Assembly: GCA_027624175.1 (NCBI GenBank)
Contig: JAQBXT010000002.1
Coordinates: 32,596 to 96,595 of the forward strand
Length of the DNA stretch: 64,000 nucleotides
DNA from: Pseudomonadota bacterium
GTDB taxonomy: Bacteria > Pseudomonadota > Gammaproteobacteria > Burkholderiales > SG8-39
Direction of reading: 5' to 3'
Under the pieces are notes generated by a model. That model ran no database searches. It worked only from the letters and a program-made list of their open reading frames with translations, and was not told the origin of the DNA. Shown here piece by piece: positions 28,092 to 38,135 of this stretch (position 1 is its first letter; every line of letters starts with the position of its first letter). A program made the position numbers and the translations under genes.

Positions 28092-29161
28092 ACAACGACA
28101 GCCTGCTGCGCGCCCTGGCGCGCGAGCCCACCAGCCATACCCCGGTCTGGCTGATGCGCCAGGCCGGGCGCTACCTGCCGGAATACAACGCGACGCGCGC
28201 GCGCGCGGGCAGCTTTCTCGCCCTCGCCAAGTCGCCGGCGTTCGCCACCGAGGTGACCCTGCAACCTCTGGAGCGCTTTGCGCTCGATGCCGCGATCCTT
28301 TTCTCCGACATCCTGACGGTGCCCGACGCGATGGGGCTCGGCCTGTACTTCGCGGAGGGTGAAGGCCCGCGTTTCGAGCGGCCGCTGCGCGACGAGGCGG
28401 CGATTCGCGCCCTCGCCGCGCCCGACCCGACGGACCGGCTGCGTTATGTGCTCGACGCGGTGCGCGAGATCCGCAAGGCGCTCGCCGGCCGGGTGCCGCT
28501 GATCGGCTTTTCCGGCAGCCCGTTCACTCTCGCCTGTTACATGGTGGAAGGTTCCGGCAGCGACGATTGGCGCGCGCTGAAGACCATGCTCTACGCGCGG
28601 CCGGAGTTGCTGCACCGCATACTGGAAGTGAACGCGCGTGCAGTGACCGACTACCTCAACGCACAGATCGAAGCGGGCGCGCAGGCCGTGATGATTTTCG
28701 ACACCTGGGGCGGCCAGCTCAGCCATGCGGCCTACGAAGAGTTCTCACTCGCCTACTCGCGCCGCGTGATTGCGGCGCTGACCAAGGAAAGCGGCGGGCG
28801 CCGCGTGCCCTCGATCCTGTTCACCAAGGGCGGTGGCGTGTGGCTCGAGGCCATCGCTGCCAGCGGCTGCGACGCGGTGGGTGTCGATTGGACCGTGGAT
28901 CTGGCTGCCGCACGCACGCGCGTCGGGACGCGCGTTGCGTTGCAGGGCAATCTCGATCCGGCCGCGCTGTTTGCGCCGCCCGAGCGCGTGCGCGCGCACG
29001 TGCGACGCGTACTCGATGCCTTCGGCAGCGCACCGGGTCATGTCTTCAATCTCGGGCATGGCATCGCGCCGAAAACTCCGGTGGAAAGCGTCGCCGCGCT
29101 CGTGGACGAAGTGCGCGCTTACAGCGCGAAGATGCGCGCCGCTGCGCAAACAAAGACTTGA
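28088..29161 (+). CDS. hemE: Uroporphyrinogen decarboxylase
   Basis: TTG start overlapping EVE stop; [27 protein letters not shown]...[16 protein letters not shown]. Confidence 0.96.
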   Translation: MNNDSLLRALAREPTSHTPVWLMRQAGRYLPEYNATRARAGSFLALAKSPAFATEVTLQPLERFALDAAILFSDILTVPDAMGLGLYFAEGEGPRFERPLRDEAAIRALAAPDPTDRLRYVLDAVREIRKALAGRVPLIGFSGSPFTLACYMVEGSGSDDWRALKTMLYARPELLHRILEVNARAVTDYLNAQIEAGAQAVMIFDTWGGQLSHAAYEEFSLAYSRRVIAALTKESGGRRVPSILFTKGGGVWLEAIAASGCDAVGVDWTVDLAAARTRVGTRVALQGNLDPAALFAPPERVRAHVRRVLDAFGSAPGHVFNLGHGIAPKTPVESVAALVDEVRAYSAKMRAAAQTKT

Positions 29162-29162
29162 C

Positions 29163-29347
29163 TTATGCACAAAGAGACGTTCTCCCCGGGCAAATTGCGC
29201 TTTCGTGTCGATACTTCCGGGGCATGGGAGTAAGCTATTGAATCACCGGCACAATTACTGATCTCTGCCAGGGCGCACCCGGGGCGGCCTGATGCGGCCG
29301 CCCCGCATGGCGCCCTCATGACTGATTTATTCACAGTCTTATCCACA
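29163..29347 (+). promoter_or_regulatory. Three DnaA-box matches (TTATNCACA) in hemE-priA intergenic region
   Basis: TTATGCACA 29163-29171; TTATTCACA 29327-29335; TTATCCACA 29339-29347; same strand, the last two 12 bp apart start-to-start. Confidence 0.6.
29281..29304. terminator. GC-rich hairpin downstream of hemE
   Basis: GGGGCGGCC-TGATGC-GGCCGCCCC perfect 9-bp stem, no T-tract. Confidence 0.45.
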
Positions 29348-29485
29348 CCCTTGGCGCACAACGAAAAAAGCCTTTGCGCGGCAAGTGTTACCGGCGTAAT
29401 CGCGAAGTTTCGGATCAACTCAAATAAGTAACGCTTTGCCGCTCTTCTGCTTTCCGGCCACGAAAAAATCGGCTTCCCTCTGGCG

Positions 29486-31477
29486 ATGAGAATCCTGCGG
29501 GTCGCGCTCGACGTTCCGCTGGCCACGTTGTTCGACTACCTCGCGCCCGATGGGCTCGACGCGCAGCCCGGCGACCGCGTGGTGGTGCCGTTCGGCGCGC
29601 GTTCGCGCGTCGGCATCGTCGTCGAAGCATCCACCGGCAGCACCGTTCCGGCCGCAAAGCTCAAGCCGGTGTCGCGCGTGCTGGACGACGCACCGCGCAT
29701 GCCGGCCCCCTGGCTGGAACTGATGCGCTTTCTTGCGTCCTACTACCAGCGTCCGCTGGGGGAAACGGTGATCGGCGCCCTGCCACCGCGACTGCGCTCC
29801 TTGAAACCCCTGCCGAAGACGATCCGCGATGCGGCCGCGCCGCCGCCGGCGTCGGCGCGCTTCGTGCCGAACCATGCGCCCACCGCCGACCAGTCCCGTG
29901 CCATCGAGCGCATCGGCGGCACGCTGGGAGGATTCCAGCCGTTCCTGCTGCACGGGGTCACCGGCAGCGGCAAGACCGAGATCTACCTGTGGCTGATCTC
30001 GCGCGTGCTGCAGAGCGGCGCGCAGGCATTGGTGATGGTCCCGGAGATCAGCCTGACGCCGCAACTGGAAACGCGCTTTCGCCTCGCGTTTCCCGAGGCG
30101 CGCATCGCGGTGCTGCACAGCGCCCTGCAGGATGTGCCGCGCACCGCGGCCTGGCTCTCTGCGGCGCGCGGCGAGGCCGGGATCGTGCTGGGAACGCGGC
30201 TCGCCGCGCTCACCCCCCTGCCGCGCCTGGCGCTCGTGGTGGTCGATGAAGAGCACGACACCTCCTTCAAGCAGCAGGAGGGCCTGCGTTACTCGGGCCG
30301 CGATGCCGCGGTGATCCGCGCGAAGCTCGCCGGCTGCCCGGTGGTGCTGGGCACCGCAACGCCGTCGCTGGAAACCTGGCACAACACGCTCGCCGGGCGC
30401 TATGAACGCCTGGCGCTTCCCGATCGCGCGGTGCCCGGCGCGCGCATGCCGGCGGTGCGCATGCTCGACTTGCGCCAAGAAGGCGCCGAGCACGGCTTCG
30501 CGCCGGGCCTGCTGGCGGCGATCGGCGAGCGGCTGTCGCGGCGCGAGCAGAGCCTGGTGTTCATCAACCGGCGCGGCTACGCCCCGGTGCTGGCCTGCCA
30601 CGCCTGCGGCTGGACCTCGGGCTGCGAGCGCTGCACCGCGCGCATGGTGCTGCACAAGGTCGACCGGCGGCTGCGCTGCCACCACTGCGGCGACGAGAAT
30701 CCCATCCCGCGCGCCTGCCCGACCTGCGGCAACGTCGACCTGAAGGCCATGGGCCGGGGCACGCAGCGCGTGGAGGAAACGCTGGCGGCGCGTTTTCCCG
30801 GTGCGCGCATCGTGCGCATCGACCGCGACAGCGCGCGCCGGCGCGCCGATCTGGTGCGCACGCTGGAAGGCATCGGGCGCGGCGAGGCCGACATCCTGGT
30901 CGGCACCCAACTGCTCGCCAAGGGCCACGACTTCCCGCTGCTGACCCTGGTCGGCGTGCTGGACGCGGACGGCGGACTGCTGTCCACGGACTACCGCTCC
31001 GCGGAACGCCTGTACGCGACACTCGCGCAAGTCGCGGGCCGCGCGGGGCGGCGCGAGCAACCGGGCGAGGTGCTGGTGCAGACCTTCTACCCCCGGCACC
31101 CACTGTATGCCGCGCTCGCGCGCCACGACTTCGAGGCCTTTGCGGCCTCGCAGCTCGCCGAGCGCGAAGCCGCCGGGTTCCCGCCCTACGTGCACGAGGC
31201 CGCGTTGCGCGCCGAGGCCGGCAAGCTCGCGCAGGCGATGGACTTCCTGCGCGCTGCGACGCGCCTGGTGCCCGTGCCGGACGAAGTGCGGGTCTACGAC
31301 CCCGTGCCGCACGTGATCACGCGACGCGCCGATCTCGAGCGCGCCCAGCTGCTGGTGCAATCGGCCTCGCGACCCGCGCTGCAGGAGTTCCTGCGCGCCT
31401 GGAGCGCACGCCTGTTCGCCACCGCCCCGCGCAACCTGCGCTGGCACCTCGACGTCGATCCCATCGAGTTCGACTGA
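29486..31477 (+). CDS. priA: Primosomal replication protein N' (PriA helicase)
   Basis: LLHGVTGSGKTEIYL, VVDEEHDTSFKQQEGLRYSGRD, zinc-binding CHACGWTSGCERC/CHHCGDENPIPRACPTCG. Confidence 0.96.
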   Translation: MRILRVALDVPLATLFDYLAPDGLDAQPGDRVVVPFGARSRVGIVVEASTGSTVPAAKLKPVSRVLDDAPRMPAPWLELMRFLASYYQRPLGETVIGALPPRLRSLKPLPKTIRDAAAPPPASARFVPNHAPTADQSRAIERIGGTLGGFQPFLLHGVTGSGKTEIYLWLISRVLQSGAQALVMVPEISLTPQLETRFRLAFPEARIAVLHSALQDVPRTAAWLSAARGEAGIVLGTRLAALTPLPRLALVVVDEEHDTSFKQQEGLRYSGRDAAVIRAKLAGCPVVLGTATPSLETWHNTLAGRYERLALPDRAVPGARMPAVRMLDLRQEGAEHGFAPGLLAAIGERLSRREQSLVFINRRGYAPVLACHACGWTSGCERCTARMVLHKVDRRLRCHHCGDENPIPRACPTCGNVDLKAMGRGTQRVEETLAARFPGARIVRIDRDSARRRADLVRTLEGIGRGEADILVGTQLLAKGHDFPLLTLVGVLDADGGLLSTDYRSAERLYATLAQVAGRAGRREQPGEVLVQTFYPRHPLYAALARHDFEAFAASQLAEREAAGFPPYVHEAALRAEAGKLAQAMDFLRAATRLVPVPDEVRVYDPVPHVITRRADLERAQLLVQSASRPALQEFLRAWSARLFATAPRNLRWHLDVDPIEFD

Positions 31478-31503
31478 AGCCTGCTGCCGTCGTGAAACGA
31501 GGT

Positions 31504-31566
31504 TTATACTACGATTTGTAGTGTTTAGTATAAGTGTTATACTAAACGGCGAAAAACGTAGTATAA
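31504..31566. promoter_or_regulatory. 63-bp nested palindrome with four TTATACTA half-sites
   Basis: TTATACTACG (31504-31513), TAGTATAA (31526-31533), TTATACTA (31537-31544), CGTAGTATAA (31557-31566), all symmetric about 31535; inner perfect 11-bp arms GTTTAGTATAA-GTG-TTATACTAAAC. Confidence 0.85.
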
Positions 31567-31568
31567 GC

Positions 31569-32630
31569 ATGCAAAGACTCGATCTGCAGGCACAAACGCT
31601 CTACGCGGAACTGCTCCAGCGAGTTCTGTCGGACACCATTGCCGCACCGATGGAGAAACTCGGGCGCTCCTTCGTCTCGAAGAAAATCGGCAGGAAGATC
31701 TACTGGTACCTGCAGCACCGCCAAGCCACGGGAATGAAGCAGACCTACCTCGGACCCGAGACGCCCGAGCTTCTCCGGGTCATCGAGTCAAGCAGGGCAG
31801 CAGGCAAGTCCCTCGAACCGGACATCGCCCGCCGCAAGGAACTCTGTACTGCGATCAGGGCCATGGGATTCCCGAGATGGCCGAGGCCCATGATTTCAAC
31901 GCTCGAGACGCTCGCAAACTCCGGCGTCTTTCACCTTGGCGCGATCCTCATCGGGACCCCGGCCTATGCGGCCTGCATCGTGACGCTGGGATTTCGCTCC
32001 ACCATCGGTACGGCATTGACGGGCGATATCGATCTGCAAATAGAACCCGCATCGCAGTCGTCTCTGCCGGACGCTGCGGCGATCAACGTCGGCAGCGTGC
32101 TGGACCGCGTCAAGCTCGGATTCTTTCCCGTGCCCGGCCTCGACCCGAGCAGTCCCACCACGACCTTCAAGGTACGCGATGGAGATCTGATGGTTCAGTT
32201 TCTGACCGCCGACACGCGCGGTGACGGCAAAGCCGTATTTGTAGAGCAGCTTGGGACGGCCGCGCAGCCCATGCCATTCATGGAATACCTCACCCCGGAA
32301 CCGATGAAGGCCGTGCTGCCATTCGATGCGGGCATCCTGGTCAACGTTCCAAACCCGGCGCGGTTCTCCTGGCACAAGCTCATCGTGGCAAGCAACAGGC
32401 CTGCGCACGAACGCGCCAAGGCCCGTAAGGATGTCGAGCAGGCCGCGGACCTGATCTACGCGGTTTTCCAAACCGATTCCGATTCGATAGAGGAAGCATT
32501 CACCGACGCCTACGCGCGCGGCGGACCCTGGGTCAGGAAGCTGAGCAGTGGTATCGCGCGATTGAAATCCCAGCGCGCCGGCGAGTACGAATTGATTCGC
32601 CACGTCGTCGAGAAGCACGCGCCGAACTGA
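31569..32630 (+). CDS. GSU2403-type nucleotidyltransferase-fold protein (NTP_transf_8-like)
   Basis: FHLGAILIGTPAYAACIVTLGFRSTIGTALTGDIDLQIEP NTase core; ATG 31569 chosen over upstream GTG 31521. Confidence 0.75.
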   Translation: MQRLDLQAQTLYAELLQRVLSDTIAAPMEKLGRSFVSKKIGRKIYWYLQHRQATGMKQTYLGPETPELLRVIESSRAAGKSLEPDIARRKELCTAIRAMGFPRWPRPMISTLETLANSGVFHLGAILIGTPAYAACIVTLGFRSTIGTALTGDIDLQIEPASQSSLPDAAAINVGSVLDRVKLGFFPVPGLDPSSPTTTFKVRDGDLMVQFLTADTRGDGKAVFVEQLGTAAQPMPFMEYLTPEPMKAVLPFDAGILVNVPNPARFSWHKLIVASNRPAHERAKARKDVEQAADLIYAVFQTDSDSIEEAFTDAYARGGPWVRKLSSGIARLKSQRAGEYELIRHVVEKHAPN

Positions 32631-32663
32631 TTCGCGGCAACGTATAATTCGCGCCCTCTCTCG

Positions 32664-34310
32664 ATGGCTTCCGACCCCAAATCCGAGATCGAACGCATCC
32701 TTACCGAGGGTGTGAAAAAACTGTCATCCGAGCCGATCGAGTTCCATGTGGAACTCGAGAAGCCCCGTAGAGCAGAGCATGGCGACTACTCGAGTTCGGC
32801 GGCACTTCAGCTGGCCAAGATTCTGGCGATGCCGCCGCGCAAGATTGCGGAAAACCTGCAGAAGCTGACTGCTGAAAGCATCGCCAATTCGGGATTGAGC
32901 GAGCCGCTCGAACTGGCGGGTGCAGGATTCCTCAATATCCGCCTGAAGAAGTCGATCAAGCAGAAGACGGTCGCTCGAATCCTCGAGCAGGGCGGCAAGT
33001 ACGGCCACGCAACTGTTCCGGGCGCGGAGAAAGTGATGGTCGAGTTCGTCTCGGCGAACCCCACCGGGCCGCTGCACGTGGGCCACGGCCGCCAGGCGGC
33101 GCTGGGAGATGCGCTCGCCGCGCTGCTCGAAGCGCAAGGCCATGCCGTAACGCGCGAGTTCTACTACAACGACGCCGGCGCACAGATCCAGAACCTCGCG
33201 CTGTCGGTGCAGGCGCGCGCCAGCGGCATGACGCCGGAGGACTCCGGCTGGCCAGCGGACGGTTACCGCGGCGAGTACATCGAGGAGATCGCGCGCAGTT
33301 TCGCCGCGGCCGGCGGCAAGGCGGGGGACCTCGAGGCGGCGCGCCAGTTCGCGGTGGCCGCGCTGCGCAAGGAACAGGATGCGGACCTGCAGGCCTTCGG
33401 CGTGGCGTTCGACGTCTATTACCTCGAATCGAGCCTGTACACCGACGGCAGGGTCGAGTCCGCGGTCAAGGCGCTCGTCGCCAGCGGCAAGACCTACGAG
33501 CGGGACGGTGCGCTGTGGCTGCGCACCACCGAGTACGGCGACGACAAGGATCGCGTGGTGCGCAAGTCCGACGGCAGCTACACCTACTTCGTGCCCGACG
33601 TCGCCTACCACCTCACCAAGTGGGAACGCGGCTTCCGCAAAGTGGTCAACGTACAAGGCACCGATCACCACAGCACCGTAACGCGCGTGCGCGCCGGGCT
33701 GCAGGCGCTCGGCCTGGGCATCCCGCCGGGATACCCCGACTACGTCCTGCACAACCTGGTGAAGGTGGTGCGCGGCGGCGAGGAGGTGAAGATTTCCAAG
33801 CGCGCGGGCAGCTACGTCACGTTGCGCGACCTGATCGACTGGGTCGGGCGAGACGCGGTGCGCTTCTTTCTGGTGTCGCGCCGCGCTGACGCGGATTTCG
33901 TGTTTGATGTCGACCTGGCGCGCTCGCAATCCGACGAGAACCCCGTGTACTACGTGCAGTACGCGCACGCCCGGGTGTGCAGCGTGTTCTCGCAGTGGGG
34001 CGGCGACACCGGCGGGCTCGCCGCCGCGCCGCTCGATTCACTCGCCGGGCCGCGCGAATCGGCGTTGCTGCAGCGATTGGCGGAGTTCCCGGAACTGGTG
34101 GCCACCGCCGCACACGAGCTGGCGCCGCACTCCATCGCGTTCTACCTGCGCGAACTCGCGGGCGAGTTCCACAGCTACTATAATGCCGAGCGCATCCTCG
34201 TCGACGACGAGGCGGCACGCAGGGCGCGCCTGGCGCTGTGCGCAGCGGTCCGCCAGGTGCTTGCCAATGGACTTGCGCTGCTGGGCGTGAGCGCCCCGGA
34301 AAGGATGTGA
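32664..34310 (+). CDS. argS: Arginyl-tRNA synthetase
   Basis: [55 protein letters not shown]. Confidence 0.97.
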   Translation: MASDPKSEIERILTEGVKKLSSEPIEFHVELEKPRRAEHGDYSSSAALQLAKILAMPPRKIAENLQKLTAESIANSGLSEPLELAGAGFLNIRLKKSIKQKTVARILEQGGKYGHATVPGAEKVMVEFVSANPTGPLHVGHGRQAALGDALAALLEAQGHAVTREFYYNDAGAQIQNLALSVQARASGMTPEDSGWPADGYRGEYIEEIARSFAAAGGKAGDLEAARQFAVAALRKEQDADLQAFGVAFDVYYLESSLYTDGRVESAVKALVASGKTYERDGALWLRTTEYGDDKDRVVRKSDGSYTYFVPDVAYHLTKWERGFRKVVNVQGTDHHSTVTRVRAGLQALGLGIPPGYPDYVLHNLVKVVRGGEEVKISKRAGSYVTLRDLIDWVGRDAVRFFLVSRRADADFVFDVDLARSQSDENPVYYVQYAHARVCSVFSQWGGDTGGLAAAPLDSLAGPRESALLQRLAEFPELVATAAHELAPHSIAFYLRELAGEFHSYYNAERILVDDEAARRARLALCAAVRQVLANGLALLGVSAPERM

Positions 34311-34960
34311 TGATGGCGGCAATACCGCACGCAACGGCACGCAGTGGCACGGGAGGCGGCTTCCTGCTCGGCATGTTCATCGGCCTGTTGATCGGGCTCG
34401 CCGTCGCGCTGGCCATCGCGCTGTACCTGAACAAGACGCCGATTCCGTTCATGAGCCGCGGCAAGACCAGCACCGAAGACGGCAAGTCCGCGACCGGCAA
34501 GCCGCCCGCGATCTCCGGGCTGGCGCAGGGCGGGCAGGCCGAGGCGAAGGCTGTGATCCCCCCGGTCGCCGCCAGGGCAGCGGAGAAACCGCGCTTCGAT
34601 TTCTACAAGATCCTGCCGGGTGGCGAGGAACCCGTGAGCGACCGGGAATTGCGCGAGCAACTGCGCGCCGCCGCAAAAAGCAGCGAAGCTGCCGTGCCCA
34701 AGGATACGTACTTCATCCAGGCCGGCGCATTCCAGAACCCGGCGGACGCCGACAACCAGAAGGCAAGGCTCGCGATCCTGGGGTTCGAGTCCAACGTCGA
34801 ACCCACCACCCTGCCCGACAAAGGCACGTTCTACCGTGTGCGCCTCGGTCCGTATACGAAGGTTGACGAGCTGAACAAGGTGCGGCAGGCGCTGGCGCAG
34901 AACGGAATCGACGCCAACCTGGTCAAACTCAAGTCTCCCGATACGGCAAAGGCAAACTGA
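34310..34960 (+). CDS. SPOR domain membrane protein
   Basis: TM FLLGMFIGLLIGLAVALAIALY; C-terminal YFIQAGAFQNPADADNQKARLAILG...FYRVRLGPYTKVDELN. Confidence 0.9.
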   Translation: MMAAIPHATARSGTGGGFLLGMFIGLLIGLAVALAIALYLNKTPIPFMSRGKTSTEDGKSATGKPPAISGLAQGGQAEAKAVIPPVAARAAEKPRFDFYKILPGGEEPVSDRELREQLRAAAKSSEAAVPKDTYFIQAGAFQNPADADNQKARLAILGFESNVEPTTLPDKGTFYRVRLGPYTKVDELNKVRQALAQNGIDANLVKLKSPDTAKAN

Positions 34961-34961
34961 C

Positions 34962-35606
34962 ATGAATCTGCGTCGTCGCACCCTGTTGCTCGCCCTTGGC
35001 CTCGCGCCGCTGAGCAGCCTCGCCCAGCAGCGCCGGCTCGTGCCGGGCGTGGACTACACCGAACTCAAGCCCGGCCAACTCGTGGACGCGCAAGGCAAAG
35101 TCGAAGTGCTCGAATTCTTCTGGTACGGCTGCCCGCACTGCTACACGCTGGAGCCGCTGCTGGAGAAGTGGATCGCCAAGCTGCCCGCCGATGTGCAGTT
35201 CCGCCGCGTCCCGGCGGTGTTCAACGAGGTATGGGCACGCGACGCGGCAGTGTTCTTCACCTTCGAGGCGCTCGGTGTGCTGGAGAAGATGCACCGGCCG
35301 TATTACGACGCCATCCACCGCGATCGTCTGAACACGCGCAGTCCCGCGGCCCTCGCCCAGTGGCTGGAGAAAAGCGGCGTGGACACGACAAAGTTCGACG
35401 AAGTGATGAAATCCTTCGGTGTGCTAAGCAAGGTGCGCCGCGCGACGCAGCAGTCCGCGGCCTACCGCATGGACGGCACCCCCGCGTTCGCGGTGCACGG
35501 CCGCTACACGGTCAGCGCCGAACAGGGGCGCACGCAAGCCGGCATGCTCGCCATCACCGAGAACCTGATCAGCGTCGCGCGCCAGGGCCTCGCGGGCGCG
35601 AAGTAG
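34962..35606 (+). CDS. dsbA: Thiol:disulfide interchange protein DsbA
   Basis: VLEFFWYGCPHCYTLEPLLEKW CxxC. Confidence 0.93.
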   Translation: MNLRRRTLLLALGLAPLSSLAQQRRLVPGVDYTELKPGQLVDAQGKVEVLEFFWYGCPHCYTLEPLLEKWIAKLPADVQFRRVPAVFNEVWARDAAVFFTFEALGVLEKMHRPYYDAIHRDRLNTRSPAALAQWLEKSGVDTTKFDEVMKSFGVLSKVRRATQQSAAYRMDGTPAFAVHGRYTVSAEQGRTQAGMLAITENLISVARQGLAGAK

Positions 35607-35619
35607 CGCACACTGCACG

Positions 35620-36381
35620 ATTAACGCGCCGCAGCGCAGCCCCGGGCGCCGCATCGTTTCGCTGGTGCCCTCGCTCACCGAGCTGGTGTGCGAGCTCGGT
35701 CTGGCCGGGCAGCTGGTCGGCCGTACCGGCTTTTGCGTCCACCCGACCGCGATGGTCAGGCGCATCCCAAAGCTCGGCGGCACCAAGGATGTCAACCTGG
35801 CGAAACTGCGCGCGCTCGAGCCGACGCACGTGATTCTCAACATGGACGAGAACCGCATGGAAACGGCGCGTGCGCTCGCGAAGTTCGTGCCCAACGTCAT
35901 CATCACCCACCCGCTCGCGCCGCTCGATAACCTCGCGCTGTACCGCCAGTTCGGCGCAGCGTTCGGCCGCGAGCGCGAGGCCGAGGCGCTGTGCGCCCGG
36001 TTCCAGTCGGCCTACGACGCGATTGCAACCGAGCGCTTTGCACCGCGGCGCGTGCTGTACCTGATCTGGAAGGATCCCTGGATGACAGTGGCGCGCGACA
36101 CCTATATCTCGCGCACCTTGCGATTGTTCGGGCTGCAGACGCTGCCGGAGGTGGCCAGCGAGCGCTACCCGAGGCTGGACAAATTGAATATGCACGGCGT
36201 TGACCTGGTCCTGCTCTCGTCCGAGCCTTTTCGATTTGGCGAGAAGCACTTGGCGGAAGTCGCGGCGCTGTCGGGCAAGCCAGCGCTGCTGGTGGATGGC
36301 GAGATGACCTCGTGGTACGGGCCACGCGCCATCGCCGGTCTTACCTACCTTGACGGCTTCGCGAGGCGCTGCAGCACGTAG
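35620..36381 (+). CDS. Cobalamin-binding/helical-backbone metal receptor (BtuF-like); start codon uncertain
   Basis: RRIVSLVPSLTELVCELGLAGQLVGRTGFCVHP; family N-terminus lies upstream of the first canonical start (GTG 35665); ATT at 35620 is a possible start. Confidence 0.8.
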   Translation: MNAPQRSPGRRIVSLVPSLTELVCELGLAGQLVGRTGFCVHPTAMVRRIPKLGGTKDVNLAKLRALEPTHVILNMDENRMETARALAKFVPNVIITHPLAPLDNLALYRQFGAAFGREREAEALCARFQSAYDAIATERFAPRRVLYLIWKDPWMTVARDTYISRTLRLFGLQTLPEVASERYPRLDKLNMHGVDLVLLSSEPFRFGEKHLAEVAALSGKPALLVDGEMTSWYGPRAIAGLTYLDGFARRCST

Positions 36382-38135
36382 GAGCCGGGCGCATCCTCGA
36401 TGGCATTGGAGGGGATGCGCGCCGGCACCTTGTCGCCGCCGTTCTGCTGGTCCATCCAGCGCTGCCAGTCCTCCCACCAGGATCCCGGGTGCTGGGTGGC
36501 GCCTTGCAGCCAGGCCTCGGGCGTCGGCGCGAGGGATTCGCTGGTCCAGTAGTGGTACTTCTTTGCTGCCGGCGGATTGACGATGCCGGCGATGTGGCCC
36601 GAGCCGCCGAGGACGAAGCGCAGCGGGCCTCCCAGGTACCTGGCCCCCAGGTAGGTGCTTTTCCACGGCGCGATATGGTCCTCCACCGTTGAAATGAAGT
36701 AGGCCGGCACCTTGACCTTCGACAGGTCGATCGGCACGCCCGCGAGTTCGATCGCGCCCGGCACGCCGAGCAGGTTCTTCAGGTACATGTTGCGCAGGTA
36801 AAAACTGTGCATCTTCGCCGGCATGCGCGTGGCGTCTGAATTCCAGTACAGCAGATCGAACGGGAAAGGATCCTTGCCCATCAGGTAATTGTTGATGACG
36901 AAGGACCACACCAGGTCATTGGCACGCAGCAGATTGAAGGTCGAGGCCATCTCCGAGCCCTCCAGGTAGCCGCGCTCGTTCATCCTGCGCTCGAGGTTCT
37001 GCACCTGCGCCTCGTCGATGAACACGCCGAGCTCCCCGGGCTGCGAAAAATCGAGCAGGGACACGAAGAAGGTGGCGCAAGCGACCCGCTCGTCGCCCTT
37101 GGCGGCGAGCCACGCGAGCGCGCTGCCCAGCAGCGTGCCGCCCAGGCAATAGCCGATGACATTGAGCTTGTCTTCGCCGGTGGCCTTCAGCGCGGCCTGC
37201 ATCGCCTCGAGCGCGCCCTCGGTGAGGTAGTCGGCGAAGGTCTTTTCGGCCAGCGCCTGATCCGGATTCACCCAGGACACCACGAATACCGTATGGCCCT
37301 GGTCCACCGCCCACTTGATGAAGCTGTTCTTCTCGCGCAGGTCGAGGATGTAGTACTTGTTGATCCAGGGCGGGATGATGAGCAGCGGCCGGCGATAGAC
37401 CTGCGAGGTGGACGGCTGGTACTGGATGAGCTGCATCAGCGCGTTCTGATGCACCACCTTGCCCGGCGTGGTCGCCACGTTCCTGCCCAGCTGGAAGGCG
37501 CTCTCGTCGGTCATGCTGATGCGCAACTGGCCTTCGCCCTTCTCGATGTCGGCGAGCAGATTGTTCAGGCCCTTGAGCAGGTTCTGGCCGCCCGAGGCCA
37601 TGGTTTCGCGCAGCACCTGCGGGTTGGTGGCGGCGAAATTGGAGGGCGCCAGCGCGTCCACGTACTGGCGCGTAAAGAAGGCGATCTTCTTCTGCGAGTC
37701 CTCCGGCAGGCCCTCGACGCCGGCTACCGCATCCTGGAGATGGCGCGCCGCGATCAGGTAGGACTGCTTGATGTAGTCGAAGACGAAATTGCCCGACCAG
37801 TCCTGGTCCTTGAACCGCGCGTCGCCCTTGGCCGGTACGGCGACCGGCGCCGTTTCGTGCCCGAGCATCTTCATCCAGGCCGACTGCCACAGCCGCGCCG
37901 CATCGATCCAGTAGTTCACCGACGCCGCGGCAAAGGAACTGGGGTCCATCAGCACGCGTGAATACATGTCCATGTAGGCATGGGCGATCCCCAGCTCGTC
38001 CTTCACCGCGGCGGACATGCTCTGCTCCAGGTTTTTCTGCCCGAACTCCTTCAGGATGTGCGAGGTGCGCTCGGCAATCTCCTGCAGCATGTGCGCCGTC
38101 TGTGCGCGGCTCACGTCGTCATCGCGTTCTGCCAT
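36345..38135 (-). CDS. phaC: Class I poly(R)-hydroxyalkanoate synthase
   Basis: ATG 38135 after GGAGGAGGC; VIGYCLGGTLLGSALAWLAAKGDERV lipase-like box; PPWINKYYILDLREKNSFIKWAVDQGHTVFVVSWVNP. Confidence 0.96.
   Translation of the reverse strand: MAERDDDVSRAQTAHMLQEIAERTSHILKEFGQKNLEQSMSAAVKDELGIAHAYMDMYSRVLMDPSSFAAASVNYWIDAARLWQSAWMKMLGHETAPVAVPAKGDARFKDQDWSGNFVFDYIKQSYLIAARHLQDAVAGVEGLPEDSQKKIAFFTRQYVDALAPSNFAATNPQVLRETMASGGQNLLKGLNNLLADIEKGEGQLRISMTDESAFQLGRNVATTPGKVVHQNALMQLIQYQPSTSQVYRRPLLIIPPWINKYYILDLREKNSFIKWAVDQGHTVFVVSWVNPDQALAEKTFADYLTEGALEAMQAALKATGEDKLNVIGYCLGGTLLGSALAWLAAKGDERVACATFFVSLLDFSQPGELGVFIDEAQVQNLERRMNERGYLEGSEMASTFNLLRANDLVWSFVINNYLMGKDPFPFDLLYWNSDATRMPAKMHSFYLRNMYLKNLLGVPGAIELAGVPIDLSKVKVPAYFISTVEDHIAPWKSTYLGARYLGGPLRFVLGGSGHIAGIVNPPAAKKYHYWTSESLAPTPEAWLQGATQHPGSWWEDWQRWMDQQNGGDKVPARIPSNAIEDAPGSYVLQRLAKPSR

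Noticed and set aside
29163-29347. DnaA-box cluster as chromosomal oriC
   Set aside because: No dnaA, dnaN, rpmH or mnmG nearby, only three boxes and no clear AT-rich unwinding region; a regulatory or titration site is more plausible.
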